Positions 1-8,490 of a stretch of DNA of 64,000 nucleotides are shown piece by piece. Numbering within the stretch: position 1 is the first letter of the stretch; each line of letters opens with the position of its first letter. This DNA is from DATATB01 sp036268995 (lineage in GTDB: Bacteria > Planctomycetota > Planctomycetia > Pirellulales > PNKZ01): the NCBI GenBank assembly GCA_036268995.1, contig DATATB010000054.1, forward strand, positions 1 through 64,000, in the 5' to 3' direction. The position numbers were made by a program, and so were the translations under genes. Under the pieces are notes generated by a model that saw nothing but the letters and a program-made list of their open reading frames with translations, ran no database searches and had not been told where the DNA came from.

Positions 1-1374
1 TAGCTCGGCGGCCAGCGTTTGCTTGACCGGCCCCGCTGCCGTCAGCCGCTGCAACTTTTCGAGCGTCGCCGGCCCGAACGTTTGCTCGAGCGCCCACTGG
101 ATGTAGAAGTATGACCAGGCCCGGCGGTAGTAGAACGTGGCCAGCGGTTCGGCGCTCAGCTCGGGATAGATGGAGATCACGACTTCCGGGCGCGGGGCGG
201 CCGAGCCGGCCATCGGCACTTCGAGCTGCTTGATGTGCGTTTCGCGCGTGAGGGCCAGCAGTCCTTTGAACAACTCCAAAAGCTGCTGACGGTAGCTGTC
301 GTCGAGTTGCAAGCTCTTGGCCTCGCTCATCCGCTCGGGCACCACCAGCGGCTCGAGCGCCCAGGTCTGATAGTCGTACCAGCCCGACGTCGCGCTCGGC
401 TTGAGCGACAATTGGCCCGAGCGGATCCGCCGGATCATCTCGTCCGCCAGGTTAAAGCCGTCGGGAATCGGCCGATTGCCGTACAACTGCTTGACCAGCT
501 CGGTCTCGTACGCGCGCGACGCGGGAAAGAAATAGATCCCTTCGCTAGGTGCCGAAACCGTGCCCCGGTCCAAGTCGGCCAAGAGCTTGCGAAGATCCGG
601 ATAGGCCAGCGGATTGGTCAGCCGCGCGACCAGCGATAGATAAGCCTCGTACGTCGCCCGGGCTTGCTTGTCGGCGTGCAGCGCTCGGACCACCGCCTCG
701 GTGCCGGGGGCATCTTTGAGTTCGGCCTGCAACATGCGGTCCTGCTGAAAGATGGCCGACAGCGCTTTGCTCCAGGTGTAAAACGCCAGCGGCTTCGAGC
801 GGACCTCGTCTTGCAAAAAACTGTCGACCTGCTGCTGCACCGCCGCCTGGGCGTTGGGCGGTAGCTTGACGTCCAGTCCGCCGAGTTTGGCGGCGGCCAA
901 TACGGTCGCCGGCGCTTGGCTCGGCGGCTGGCCCGCCTGAGCGGCGAGCGCCCGGCACAGGCTATCGAGCATGGCGGTCTTGCCCGCAAAGGGACCGGCA
1001 CCGCGCTCCGCCGCCAGTTCAATGGCCGCATACAAGCCGTCGTCAAATTGCTTGGCCTTTTGCGCGAGTGCCGAGGCAGAAACGAAGCCGTCGAGCTTCG
1101 CAGCGGCCAGCGTCGGCGAAGGAGTCGATTGTCCGGTGCCGGCCGCTCGGTAATCAACGTCGGGCGGAACGCGCACGCTGAGCACCTGCGTGCTCAGATC
1201 GAGCACGACACGATACCCCTGGTCATCGATTTGCCGCACCGGTTTGGCCGGCTGGCGTTGCGGTGGCGCGGCATCAGCGGCGGGCAGTGGCAGTTGCATC
1301 ATGAGATTGAATGCTCCCAAGGCCATCACCAGCCGGCCCGTGGTCCAAACTTTCCGACGTCGCACTGAGGTCAT
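1..1374 (-). CDS. Secreted protein of unknown function, 3' part cut by window edge
   Basis: An open frame without stops covers the whole stretch, 458 codons, and runs off the left edge, so the C-terminus is missing. The ATG at 1374 starts MTSVRRRKVW followed by a hydrophobic stretch (GRLVMALGAFNLMMQ) and an Ala-rich cleavage region, which suggests a signal peptide ending near residue 35. The rest is soluble, Ala/Leu/Gln-rich and mostly helical in character, with an aromatic patch (FYYRRAWSYFYIQWALEQ) near the visible end. I recognise no enzyme motif or named domain. Nothing on the other strand overlaps convincingly. It is divergent from the toxin gene at 1559. The function is unknown; export is inferred only from the N-terminus. 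Confidence 0.75.
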   Translation of the reverse strand, partial: MTSVRRRKVWTTGRLVMALGAFNLMMQLPLPAADAAPPQRQPAKPVRQIDDQGYRVVLDLSTQVLSVRVPPDVDYRAAGTGQSTPSPTLAAAKLDGFVSASALAQKAKQFDDGLYAAIELAAERGAGPFAGKTAMLDSLCRALAAQAGQPPSQAPATVLAAAKLGGLDVKLPPNAQAAVQQQVDSFLQDEVRSKPLAFYTWSKALSAIFQQDRMLQAELKDAPGTEAVVRALHADKQARATYEAYLSLVARLTNPLAYPDLRKLLADLDRGTVSAPSEGIYFFPASRAYETELVKQLYGNRPIPDGFNLADEMIRRIRSGQLSLKPSATSGWYDYQTWALEPLVVPERMSEAKSLQLDDSYRQQLLELFKGLLALTRETHIKQLEVPMAGSAAPRPEVVISIYPELSAEPLATFYYRRAWSYFYIQWALEQTFGPATLEKLQRLTAAGPVKQTLAAEL

Positions 1375-1558
1375 AAAAAACTTCCTTCAGCTTACGCAAT
1401 CCCGGACGTCTCAGCCGCGGCCGGCTGGGCAGCAGCCGACGATTCTAGCGTGTTTTTGAAGCAGGCGTTAATCCATGTTCCAATGGTGTCGGTTCACTCT
1501 GGCGACGCGGACAGGGACGATCCCTCAGGGCACGCCGCTCTAAACAGAAAAGCAATCC

Positions 1559-1954
1559 ATGGCCATTACGTTTCATCCGCAGCGCGGCACCCTGCTGATG
1601 TGCGACTTCAACACCGGCTTCCTGCCGCCGGAAATGGTGAAGAAGCGGCCAGTGGTGGTGCTGTCATCGAAGCACCGTTGCCTCGCGGTGGTGATCCCGC
1701 TTTCCGCAACCGAGCCGAACCCACTGGAGCCGTGTCACCATGAAATGTCCCCAGACTCCTTCCCTACGAGCATGCGGGGTGTTCGCCGATGGGCTAAGTG
1801 CGACATGATCGCCCACGTCGCGTTCCGCAGGCTGGACCGCGTGATGGACGGAAAAGATCCAAAAACCGGAAAGAGAATCTACGTCGCGCCGACGATTTCC
1901 GACGTTGACCTAAGTGCTATCGAGCAGGCAGTTAGGCACGTCCTTGGGCTGTAA
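1559..1954 (+). CDS. PemK/MazF-family toxin-like protein, no antitoxin gene visible
   Basis: The 131-residue protein has the N-terminal layout of the PemK/MazF group: HPQRGTLLMCDF, then PPEMVKKRPVVVLSS and VVIPLSATEP, matching the strands that carry the RNA-binding groove in this family. Known members are ribosome-independent mRNA interferases, usually encoded just after a small antitoxin. Here the 180 bp upstream hold no convincing antitoxin, and the start codon has only a weak ribosome site (AAACAGAAAAGCAATCC). Five bases downstream of the stop begins a promoter for a probable small RNA. It may be an orphan toxin-like domain with another role. Family assignment is good; activity is uncertain. 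Confidence 0.8.
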   Translation: MAITFHPQRGTLLMCDFNTGFLPPEMVKKRPVVVLSSKHRCLAVVIPLSATEPNPLEPCHHEMSPDSFPTSMRGVRRWAKCDMIAHVAFRRLDRVMDGKDPKTGKRIYVAPTISDVDLSAIEQAVRHVLGL

Positions 1955-1959
1955 TCCAA

Positions 1960-1988
1960 TTGACTTTGGCCGAAAAATCGCCGATACT
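1960..1988 (+). promoter_or_regulatory. Sigma-70-type promoter for the small RNA
   Basis: TTGACT (1960-1965) and GATACT (1983-1988) are separated by exactly 17 bases. The -35 matches the consensus at five of six positions and the -10 at four of six. Transcription would start near 1995, just before a series of hairpins. The toxin stop lies five bases upstream. Confidence 0.55.
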
Positions 1989-1994
1989 TACGAT

Positions 1995-2131
1995 GTTCCC
2001 CGCAAGGGGCTTGTGAGACTGACTTGGACTTGAGCCAAGCAGCAGGTGCCCCCTAAAGGCGATAACAAGCCCGGGGGCACCTCGATCGTACAGTGAAGAA
2101 CGGCCGCCTAACGGGCGGCCGTTCTTTTTTT
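1995..2131 (+). ncRNA. Probable small structured RNA, about 137 nt, family unknown
   Basis: From the predicted start near 1995 the transcript folds into four consecutive hairpins seen directly in the sequence: CCCC-GCAA-GGGG (1998-2009, a GNRA tetraloop); CTTGG/CCAAG (2023-2027 with 2035-2039); a perfect 10-bp stem, 2044-2053 with 2073-2082, holding an inner GGC/GCC pair; and the terminator at 2098-2131. It contains no plausible reading frame. I compared it by eye with tmRNA, small SRP RNA and 6S RNA signatures and it fits none. Promoter, compact structure and terminator together argue for an independent RNA gene. It might regulate the neighbouring toxin, but that is speculation. Confidence 0.5.
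2098..2131 (+). terminator. Strong Rho-independent terminator
   Basis: A perfect 11-bp stem, GAACGGCCGCC (2098-2108) with GGCGGCCGTTC (2114-2124), has a five-base loop TAACG and is followed at once by seven T residues (2125-2131). It ends the small RNA and any read-through from the toxin gene. It is the clearest intrinsic terminator in the window. Confidence 0.9.
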
Positions 2132-2658
2132 GCGCACACGCGCCAGGGCATCCCCCCGCTTCCCATCCCGCCTAAGCGGCCTCTAGGTCGGCTGCCGGGC
2201 CTGCGCGGTCAGCCGTGGCGTCGGCAACGCTCCGGCGGCGTTCTGGTTCGGGTCGGGGTCATCCTGGTGGTCGCGTGGCATGTTGCTATTTTTGCCCCCC
2301 GTGCTGAGACCTGCGAGCTTCGGCGAGTTGGTCTAGCAGTTCCCATTTACGGATGCCGCAGCGCTCGCAAAACGGGCTATCGTGGTGCCAGAGAGTAGAT
2401 GGCGTGCCAATCGCTGCCCGGAAGAACGCCACACAATTCCTGCACACTGCCGGCGGGAGAAGCTGCCGCACTTGGCTTCGGCTAAGTTGGTGTCGTCGGC
2501 TCATGCACTCATGTTAGCATCGCGACCGCCGGCCTGCCGCACGTCATCGTGAACTAATACCGCTTCAATCGCCGTAACGATTGCACGCCGCCGAAGGTGC
2601 GCCTAAGCTGCGGGAGTTAGTGTTTAAACCGTGTCTCGAACTACCGGGGTGATCACCG
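2132..2658. other. Spacer between small RNA and glycosidase gene
   Basis: About 530 bases with no convincing large gene. Only a 72-codon frame on the minus strand (2286-2504) deserves mention and is listed separately. The bases just before the glycosidase start show no clear promoter. Confidence 0.5.
2286..2504 (-). CDS. Possible small protein with two CxxC pairs
   Basis: A 72-residue frame contains CRNC and CERCG pairs about 25 residues apart, a spacing that could bind one zinc ion, followed by a charged helical tail (KWELLDQLAEARRSQ). No strong ribosome site precedes the ATG and the protein is too short for a family call. It lies in an otherwise empty spacer. High GC makes chance frames common, so this may be spurious. 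Confidence 0.3.
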   Translation of the reverse strand: MSRRHQLSRSQVRQLLPPAVCRNCVAFFRAAIGTPSTLWHHDSPFCERCGIRKWELLDQLAEARRSQHGGQK

Positions 2659-4206
2659 ATGTTTCTCGCTCGCCGGCTGCGATTGGTTATCGGGACGTCG
2701 GCCGTGCGCTGGGCGCTGTTGGCTGTCGCCCTGCTGGCCGAGCATGCAGCGGCCGATGACAAGGTGCCTGCGCCGCGGGTCGTCGTGGACTTTGGCGCTC
2801 CGCAGGCTTTTACCTTGCACGCGGAGCAAGCCGAGACCGCGATGGTTCCGAGCAAGTCGGGCCCCCGGCTGCAAATCACGACCGATGCCAAGGCTTCCTG
2901 GCCCGGCGTGAACATTTTTCCACGCGCGGGGAATTGGGATCTCTCCGGGTTCGACCGCGTCGAAATGGGCGTCGTCAATCCGCAGGACGTGCCGGTTCGG
3001 GTGCTGCTGAATATCGACAATCCGGGCAGCGACGGCCGCCAGCACTGCAACGCCGCCTCGGTCACCGTGGCGCCCCAGCAGCATGCGATGCTGGTCGTGC
3101 CCTTTGGCACCTGGCACGGCGATTCGACGCATCCGCTCGATCAGAAGAATATTGTCTCGTTGAAAGTGCTGCTCGACCAGCCGGGCCGGGGACACCGGTT
3201 CCTGGTCGAGAACATCCGAGCCCTGCCTTTCGATCGCAGCGCCATGCGGCAAGTGTTCGCCGATCCGTTCTACGAGCAGTTGCGGCCGCCGTTTGGCCGC
3301 GGCATTGACCTGGGCAACATGCTCGATGCGCCGCGCGAAGGCGCTTGGGGCGTGATTCTCAAGCCCGAGTATTTCGGGATCATCAAGAAGGCCGGCTTCG
3401 ACTCGGTGCGGCTGCCGGTCCGCTGGCCGGCGCATGCCGACGACGCCGCGCCGTACACAATCGACGCGGCGTTCTTCAGCCGTGTCGACGCGGCCGTGCG
3501 GCAGGCGCTCGATCAGCAGTTGCAGGTCGTGCTGGACATGCATTATTACGACGAGCTGATGGAGCAGCCCGCGGACCATCGTGCGCGGTTCCTGGGCCTT
3601 TGGCGGCAACTGGCCGAGCATTATCGCGACTACCCGGGCGAGGTCGCCTTCGAGCTGCTGAACGAGCCGATGAAAAAGATCACGGCCGAATTCTGGAACG
3701 CGCTGGTGGCCGACACGCTGGCCGAAATCCGGCCTTCGAACCCCGATCGCCAGATCGTGGTGGGGCCGATCGGCTGGAACAGCATTCACGAGCTGCCCGG
3801 GTTGGAATTGCCCGAACAGGACCGCCATCTGATCGTCACGATCCACTATTACGAGCCGTTTCACTTCACGCATCAGGGCGCCGATTGGATCGGCCGCGAG
3901 TCGCGCGAGTGGCTCGGCACCAAATGGCTCGGCACGCCCGCCGAGCAGCGCGCCGTGCAGCGCGATTTCGACACGGCCATCACCTGGGCGGTCGAGCATC
4001 GCCGTCCGCTGTATTTAGGCGAGTTCGGCGCCTTCGAGCGAGCCGATCTGGAATCGCGCGTCCGCTGGACCCGCTACGTGGCCGAGCAGGCCGTCGCACG
4101 TAAGATCGGCTTTGGCTACTGGGAGTTCTGCGCCGGCTTCGGCGCTTACGACCCGCGGCAACAAGCCTGGATCGAGCCGCTGAAAGCCGCGCTGCTGCCG
4201 CACTGA
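2659..4206 (+). CDS. Secreted GH5-type glycoside hydrolase with N-terminal accessory domain
   Basis: The 515-residue protein has a signal peptide (residues 1-32, hydrophobic LLAVALLAEHAAA). Residues about 35-190 form a beta-rich region resembling a carbohydrate-binding or galactose-binding-like module. The catalytic domain (about 205-515) has the clan A (beta/alpha)8 marks of family GH5: FDSVRLPVRW, VAFELLNEP with the acid/base Glu336, HYYEP at 396-400 and LGEFGAF with the nucleophile Glu455. It should hydrolyse a beta-linked polysaccharide outside the cytoplasm or in the periplasm. GH5 covers cellulases, mannanases and others, and the substrate cannot be read from the sequence. It sits near two sulfatases, in keeping with polysaccharide use, but no operon is evident. 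Confidence 0.9.
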   Translation: MFLARRLRLVIGTSAVRWALLAVALLAEHAAADDKVPAPRVVVDFGAPQAFTLHAEQAETAMVPSKSGPRLQITTDAKASWPGVNIFPRAGNWDLSGFDRVEMGVVNPQDVPVRVLLNIDNPGSDGRQHCNAASVTVAPQQHAMLVVPFGTWHGDSTHPLDQKNIVSLKVLLDQPGRGHRFLVENIRALPFDRSAMRQVFADPFYEQLRPPFGRGIDLGNMLDAPREGAWGVILKPEYFGIIKKAGFDSVRLPVRWPAHADDAAPYTIDAAFFSRVDAAVRQALDQQLQVVLDMHYYDELMEQPADHRARFLGLWRQLAEHYRDYPGEVAFELLNEPMKKITAEFWNALVADTLAEIRPSNPDRQIVVGPIGWNSIHELPGLELPEQDRHLIVTIHYYEPFHFTHQGADWIGRESREWLGTKWLGTPAEQRAVQRDFDTAITWAVEHRRPLYLGEFGAFERADLESRVRWTRYVAEQAVARKIGFGYWEFCAGFGAYDPRQQAWIEPLKAALLPH

Positions 4207-4378
4207 CAAGATTCTCCAGCAGCCACTTAGCAAAGAACGTAGCCGGCCAGCGACGCCACGGCCAACTTCTTCGGCAAGAACTGCATGCTATCGCCGACGA
4301 ACGCTATAATGGCTGGGATCGCAGGCGAGGTCTGATCGCTCGATGAGTTGTTCGAGGCAGTTCTGAGGCACCATTGAA

Positions 4379-4675
4379 ATGACAACGATTTCAATCCGTT
4401 GCCTTAACCGGAACGACCATCCGATTTTCATTCAAGTAGAACCCTGGGCGGGAATCTACAGGCTGGCGCCTGGTGAAGCGATCGACTTCAGCACCGAATC
4501 CGAGGCAGGTCCCACTCGGGTCGAAATCGACGAGTCAGGCGACACTCGGTACTTGGCATTCCCCGACAGCAGAGACTATTTCGTGGTTCGAGACGGAAGG
4601 CGAGTGCATTGGTCCGAGTACCCCAACAACGGACCTTGGCCAGGCGATTTCGCGCCTGGACCAGCAACACAGTGA
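4379..4675 (+). CDS. Small conserved-looking hypothetical protein
   Basis: A 98-residue acidic protein begins at ATG 4379 (MTTISIRCLNRNDHP). It has no signal peptide, membrane segment or cysteine pair. The alternating pattern (IFIQVEPWAGIYRL, YLAFPDSRDYFVVRDG) suggests a small beta sandwich, with a Pro/Gly-rich tail. I do not recognise the family. Codon usage is less GC-rich than in the flanking genes. It stands alone between the glycosidase and the sulfatase. Confidence 0.6.
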   Translation: MTTISIRCLNRNDHPIFIQVEPWAGIYRLAPGEAIDFSTESEAGPTRVEIDESGDTRYLAFPDSRDYFVVRDGRRVHWSEYPNNGPWPGDFAPGPATQ

Positions 4676-4825
4676 TTCAGTTACCACCAGCAGCGGCAGT
4701 TGATTGACCTGCGGCGCAACCGCACCGATACTAAATACTCGGTTGCGGACTCGTGCGCCGCCGACTGCCAAGCCTGTTGTTTTCGCCTGCCTCGTTATCC
4801 CGCCAAATTCGTAGGATTGCCGCTG

Positions 4826-6472
4826 ATGCGCCTCGCTGCCCTGGTGTTGAGTTGCTGTGCCTTGCTTTGCGGTCAGGCTTATGCCGCGAAGCAACCGAAT
4901 GTCGTGGTGATTCTGGCCGACGACTCGGGATTTTCGGACCTGGGCTGTTACGGCAGCGAAATCGAGACGCCGAACCTCGACGGCCTGGCCGAGGGCGGTT
5001 TGCAGTTTACGCAGTTCTATAACACGGCTCGCTGCTGGCCGACGCGCGGCGCCCTGCTGACGGGTTTTTATGCCCAGCAGATCCACCGCGATGCGCTGCC
5101 GGAGGTGCATGGCGGCGCCGTCGGCGTGCGGCAAGCGTGGGCCCGACTGCTGCCGCAGTGGCTCAGGCCGGCCGGATACCGCAACTATCACAGCGGCAAG
5201 TGGCACGTCGACGGCAAGGTGCTCGCCGGCGGCTTCGACCGCTCGCTGGATCTGCGAAACCACGGCAACTACTTTTCGTCGGCCGGCAATTTGATCGACG
5301 ACGAGCCGATCAAGACGCCGGCCAGCGAGCCTGGCTACTACGCCACGATTGCCGTTGCCGACCACGCGATCGAATGTCTCAAGGATCATGCGGCAAACTA
5401 TCGAGATCGGCCGTTCTTTCACTATGTTGCGTTTATCGCGCCGCATTTTCCGCTGCACGCGCTGCCGGAAGACATCGCGCGCTATCGCGACAAGTATCTT
5501 GCCGGCTGGGACGCGATGCGTGCCGAGCGTTTTGCCAGGCAGCGGCAGCGGGGCATCGTCAACACGACGCTTTCGGCGCTCGAGCCCGACGTCGGCCCTC
5601 CCTACGATTTTCCCGATGCCATGAAAAAGCTCGGGCCGGGCGAGGTGAATCGGCCGCTGCCCTGGACCGAGTTGACCGACGAGCAGCGGCGTTTTCAGGC
5701 CACGAAGATGGCGATTCATGCGGCCATGGTCGATCGCATGGACCGCGAGATCGGCCGCATCCTGGCACAGCTCAAGGCCATGGACGCCTTCGACAACACG
5801 ATCATTTTCTTTCTCTCCGACAACGGCGCCAGCGCCGAGATCATGGTCCGCAACGGCGGCCACGATCCCACGGCCGAGCCGGGCAGCGCGGCGACCTATC
5901 TGTGCCTGGGGCCCGGCTTCTCCAGCGCGTGCAACACGCCGCACCGCCGGCACAAGACCTGGGTACACGAAGGCGGCATCAGCACGCCGCTGGTCGTACA
6001 CTGGCCCCAGGGGATTGCAGCCCGCGGCGAGCTGCGGCATACGCCGGGCCACGTGATCGACCTCGCACCGACGATCCTCGAGCTGACGGGCGTCACCAAG
6101 CCGGCCACGTGGCAGGGAAAACCGATTCCGCCCGCGCCAGGCAAGAGCCTCGTTCCGGCCTTCCAAAAGGATGTGACGATCGCACGCGACAACCTGTGGT
6201 GGCTGCACGAAGGCAATCGGGCCGTGCGCGTGGGCGATTGGAAGCTGGTCGCCGCCAAGGGCGATCCCTGGGAACTCTATGATCTGAAAACCGACCGAGC
6301 CGAGCAGCACAATCTGGCGGCTGCCATGCCCGACAAGGTCAAAGAGCTGGAGCGGGTCTGGCAACAACAAACGGACAGCTTCACGGAGCTGGCCAAACAA
6401 ACGCTCTCCGAACAGCCGCGCGGCAAAGGTGGCAAGAACAAGGCGAAGGCGGCAAAGGGGCCTGCGAAGTGA
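4826..6472 (+). CDS. Secreted arylsulfatase-type S1 sulfatase
   Basis: I chose the ATG at 4826 because it places a clean signal peptide (MRLAALVLSCCALLCGQAYA) directly before PNVVVILADDSG, the metal-binding start of S1 sulfatases; the frame is open further upstream without such support. The active-site motif is C70-W-P-T-R, the C-x-P-x-R type converted to formylglycine, followed by GALLTGF. Further marks are SGKWHV, FFLSDNGAS and a C-terminal GDWKLVA/WELYDL block. The protein (548 residues) should cleave sulfate esters, probably from sulfated polysaccharides, in the periplasm. A Lys/Ala/Gly-rich tail (GKGGKNKAKAAKG) ends it. It faces a second sulfatase across 16 bp. Confidence 0.93.
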   Translation: MRLAALVLSCCALLCGQAYAAKQPNVVVILADDSGFSDLGCYGSEIETPNLDGLAEGGLQFTQFYNTARCWPTRGALLTGFYAQQIHRDALPEVHGGAVGVRQAWARLLPQWLRPAGYRNYHSGKWHVDGKVLAGGFDRSLDLRNHGNYFSSAGNLIDDEPIKTPASEPGYYATIAVADHAIECLKDHAANYRDRPFFHYVAFIAPHFPLHALPEDIARYRDKYLAGWDAMRAERFARQRQRGIVNTTLSALEPDVGPPYDFPDAMKKLGPGEVNRPLPWTELTDEQRRFQATKMAIHAAMVDRMDREIGRILAQLKAMDAFDNTIIFFLSDNGASAEIMVRNGGHDPTAEPGSAATYLCLGPGFSSACNTPHRRHKTWVHEGGISTPLVVHWPQGIAARGELRHTPGHVIDLAPTILELTGVTKPATWQGKPIPPAPGKSLVPAFQKDVTIARDNLWWLHEGNRAVRVGDWKLVAAKGDPWELYDLKTDRAEQHNLAAAMPDKVKELERVWQQQTDSFTELAKQTLSEQPRGKGGKNKAKAAKGPAK

Positions 6473-6488
6473 CGGCCCGATCGCCGGC

Positions 6489-7784
6489 CTATTGCGGCTT
6501 CCACCAGGCATCCAACTCGCCTTCGAGCCGCTTGACGGTGGCCGGCTGGTCGGCGGCCAGGTTCTTGGTTTCCGCAGGGTCCTCGGCCAGATCATAAAGT
6601 TCGTTGGGCGCTTGCACATTCGGCGCGTGCGGCGCGATCAGCTTCATCGGTCCGTCGATGCACCAGCGCCAGCGGAGGCTGCTGGCCGGCTGGTTGATAT
6701 CTACGGCGTTGTGCTCAAAGCATTCGCCAAAAATCACGTGCCGCCGAGCGCGTGCCTGCGCGTCGAGCAGGTTGATGCCTTGCATCTCGGACGTGGGCTG
6801 CATGCCCAACAGGGTCAGCACGGTGGGCGCCACGTCGATGCTGCTAGCCAGGTCGTCGCACATCTGGGGAGCGATGCGGCCCGGCAGGCGAAACATCAGC
6901 GGCGTGCGCAGACCGCCTTCGTAGGGCGAGAGCTTGGACTTGGCGGCGGCCCCAGGCTTGTTGGGCAATTGAATCCAGCCGTTGTCGGCGATGTAGACCA
7001 CCAGCGTATTGTCGCGCAGGCCTTTGGTGTCGAGATAGTCGAGCAACTGGCCGCAGGTTTCGTCGAACCATTGGCAGTTGGCCCAATAGTTGGCGATTTC
7101 CGGCGTGGGAGCCACGCTTGCATATTCCTTGAGTATCCGCTCGGGCGGATTGTGCGGGCTGTGCGGCAGCATGGGGGCATACCACACGAAGAACGGCTTG
7201 CCCGAGGTGACGGAGCGATCGATGAAGTCGGTCATGGGCTGCATCGTCTTGCGGCCGATATCGAGCCCTTTGTCGCCGTGCCGGCCGCCCAAACTCATGC
7301 CGTCGGTGAAACCGCCGCGATGGAAATCGCCTTCCCACCACTTGCCGGTCTGAAAGCTCACATAGCCGCGGCCGGCCAGCAGGCGCGGCAGCGTGGGCAC
7401 GCGATCGATATTGTCGATCATGGTTTGCCGCTGAGCCTGGAACGTGGGGTCCGCTTCGGCGGCGCGTCCCTTTTTGCCGGGCGGCAGCGGCGGATCGTTG
7501 CTCGTGATGCGGTGCTGATGCGGATATAAGCCGGACAGAATGGTCGTCAGGCTCGGCCGGCACAAGCTGGACGTGACGTGCGCGTTGCGGAACGTCAGGC
7601 TTTGGCCGGCCAGGCGATCGATATGGGGGGTGTGAATGTGCCGGTGGCCCATGAAGCCGTAGTCGGTCCAGCCCTGATCATCGGACACGATGAACACGAC
7701 GTTCAACGGAGCGTCGGCTGCTCGGACCGTCGCGCCCCACGACGCCAGCAGCAGAACCAAAACAACCGGCAAGCGAGACAACAT
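6489..7784 (-). CDS. Secreted S1-type sulfatase with C-R-P-S-L active-site variant
   Basis: The start at 7784 is supported by GGAGAA seven bases upstream and by a signal peptide (MLSRLPVVLVLLLASWGATVRA). The 431-residue protein has LNVVFIVSDDQG, SLCRPSLTTILSGLYPHQH, FQTGKWWEGDF and VVYIADNGW blocks of the S1 family. The formylglycine motif reads C75-R-P-S-L: the usual Arg is Leu. Similar CRPSL forms occur in planctomycete sulfatases, so this may be a functional subtype, though maturation could be affected. Its partner at 4826 is convergent, not co-transcribed. The substrate is unknown. Confidence 0.92.
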   Translation of the reverse strand: MLSRLPVVLVLLLASWGATVRAADAPLNVVFIVSDDQGWTDYGFMGHRHIHTPHIDRLAGQSLTFRNAHVTSSLCRPSLTTILSGLYPHQHRITSNDPPLPPGKKGRAAEADPTFQAQRQTMIDNIDRVPTLPRLLAGRGYVSFQTGKWWEGDFHRGGFTDGMSLGGRHGDKGLDIGRKTMQPMTDFIDRSVTSGKPFFVWYAPMLPHSPHNPPERILKEYASVAPTPEIANYWANCQWFDETCGQLLDYLDTKGLRDNTLVVYIADNGWIQLPNKPGAAAKSKLSPYEGGLRTPLMFRLPGRIAPQMCDDLASSIDVAPTVLTLLGMQPTSEMQGINLLDAQARARRHVIFGECFEHNAVDINQPASSLRWRWCIDGPMKLIAPHAPNVQAPNELYDLAEDPAETKNLAADQPATVKRLEGELDAWWKPQ

Positions 7785-8490
7785 GCAGCATTCTCCTGTA
7801 GCAATGGGGCGAGCGGCTGCGAGTCGCGGCCGTCCAACGGGGCACGCCACGCTCACTTCGACAATCCCGAGCACGCGCGTAGCCGCTGCCGTTTTCGTCG
7901 CCGCGGCGGGCAAACTGATTCACCGTGAAACTTTCAGGCTAGTGTATGCGGCAAGCGGGGCTGGCACGAGCCGCGACTCGCTTGACGGCGGGCCGTCAAC
8001 CCAACTGTTTTGGGGGGCCGGTCGCGACCGGTTCTTTTGGCGATGCCGGGCCTCTGCCGGAATTGCAACAAATCAGTAGATGAACGGAGCGTGTCGGCCC
8101 CGAAGAACAGAAGATTTGATGCTGCTTGAATTTAGGGTGCGACGAAATGGCAGCGTGGCACCAACAATTGCCGGTGTCGTGTTAGATCGAAGCCGCCGGC
8201 ATTTCTTGACACCCTCCTGTAACAAACGTAGTTGATTGGTGGGGGAAAACCTCCATCACGAAATCCGACGGCCATGGCGGCCGCTGTGGAAAACGCGCCT
8301 CGGCTTGGTCTCAAGCGGGCGACCGATCGACCTGGGCAACCGGCACTGAATCGAAATTTCAGCGCGCTATCAGTTGCCACTTCCCTCTGTCACTCTCTCA
8401 CCGAGTCGTTGCGCGCAGACCGCGCAGTCGAGCGGACAGAAGTATGTACCGAGGAATGGCCGGCAACCCCGGCCGGGATCGGAATATGCC
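7785..8490. other. Long leader region upstream of the Tad operon
   Basis: About 700 bases without a believable gene between a sulfatase start and the tad operon. A -35-like TTGACA is at 8206-8211 on the plus strand, but no good -10 follows. A hairpin with a nine-pair stem (two GU) and AAAA loop lies at 8237-8258 and would be in the operon leader if transcription starts upstream. No riboswitch class is recognised. Confidence 0.4.

Noticed and set aside
2653..3999. A 448-codon minus-strand frame across the glycosidase gene
   Set aside because: It is the antisense shadow of a clear GH5 gene, with no family motifs and codon usage typical of high-GC shadows.
4535..6619. A 694-codon minus-strand frame across the sulfatase
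   Set aside because: Antisense shadow of the canonical sulfatase; no ribosome site or domain.
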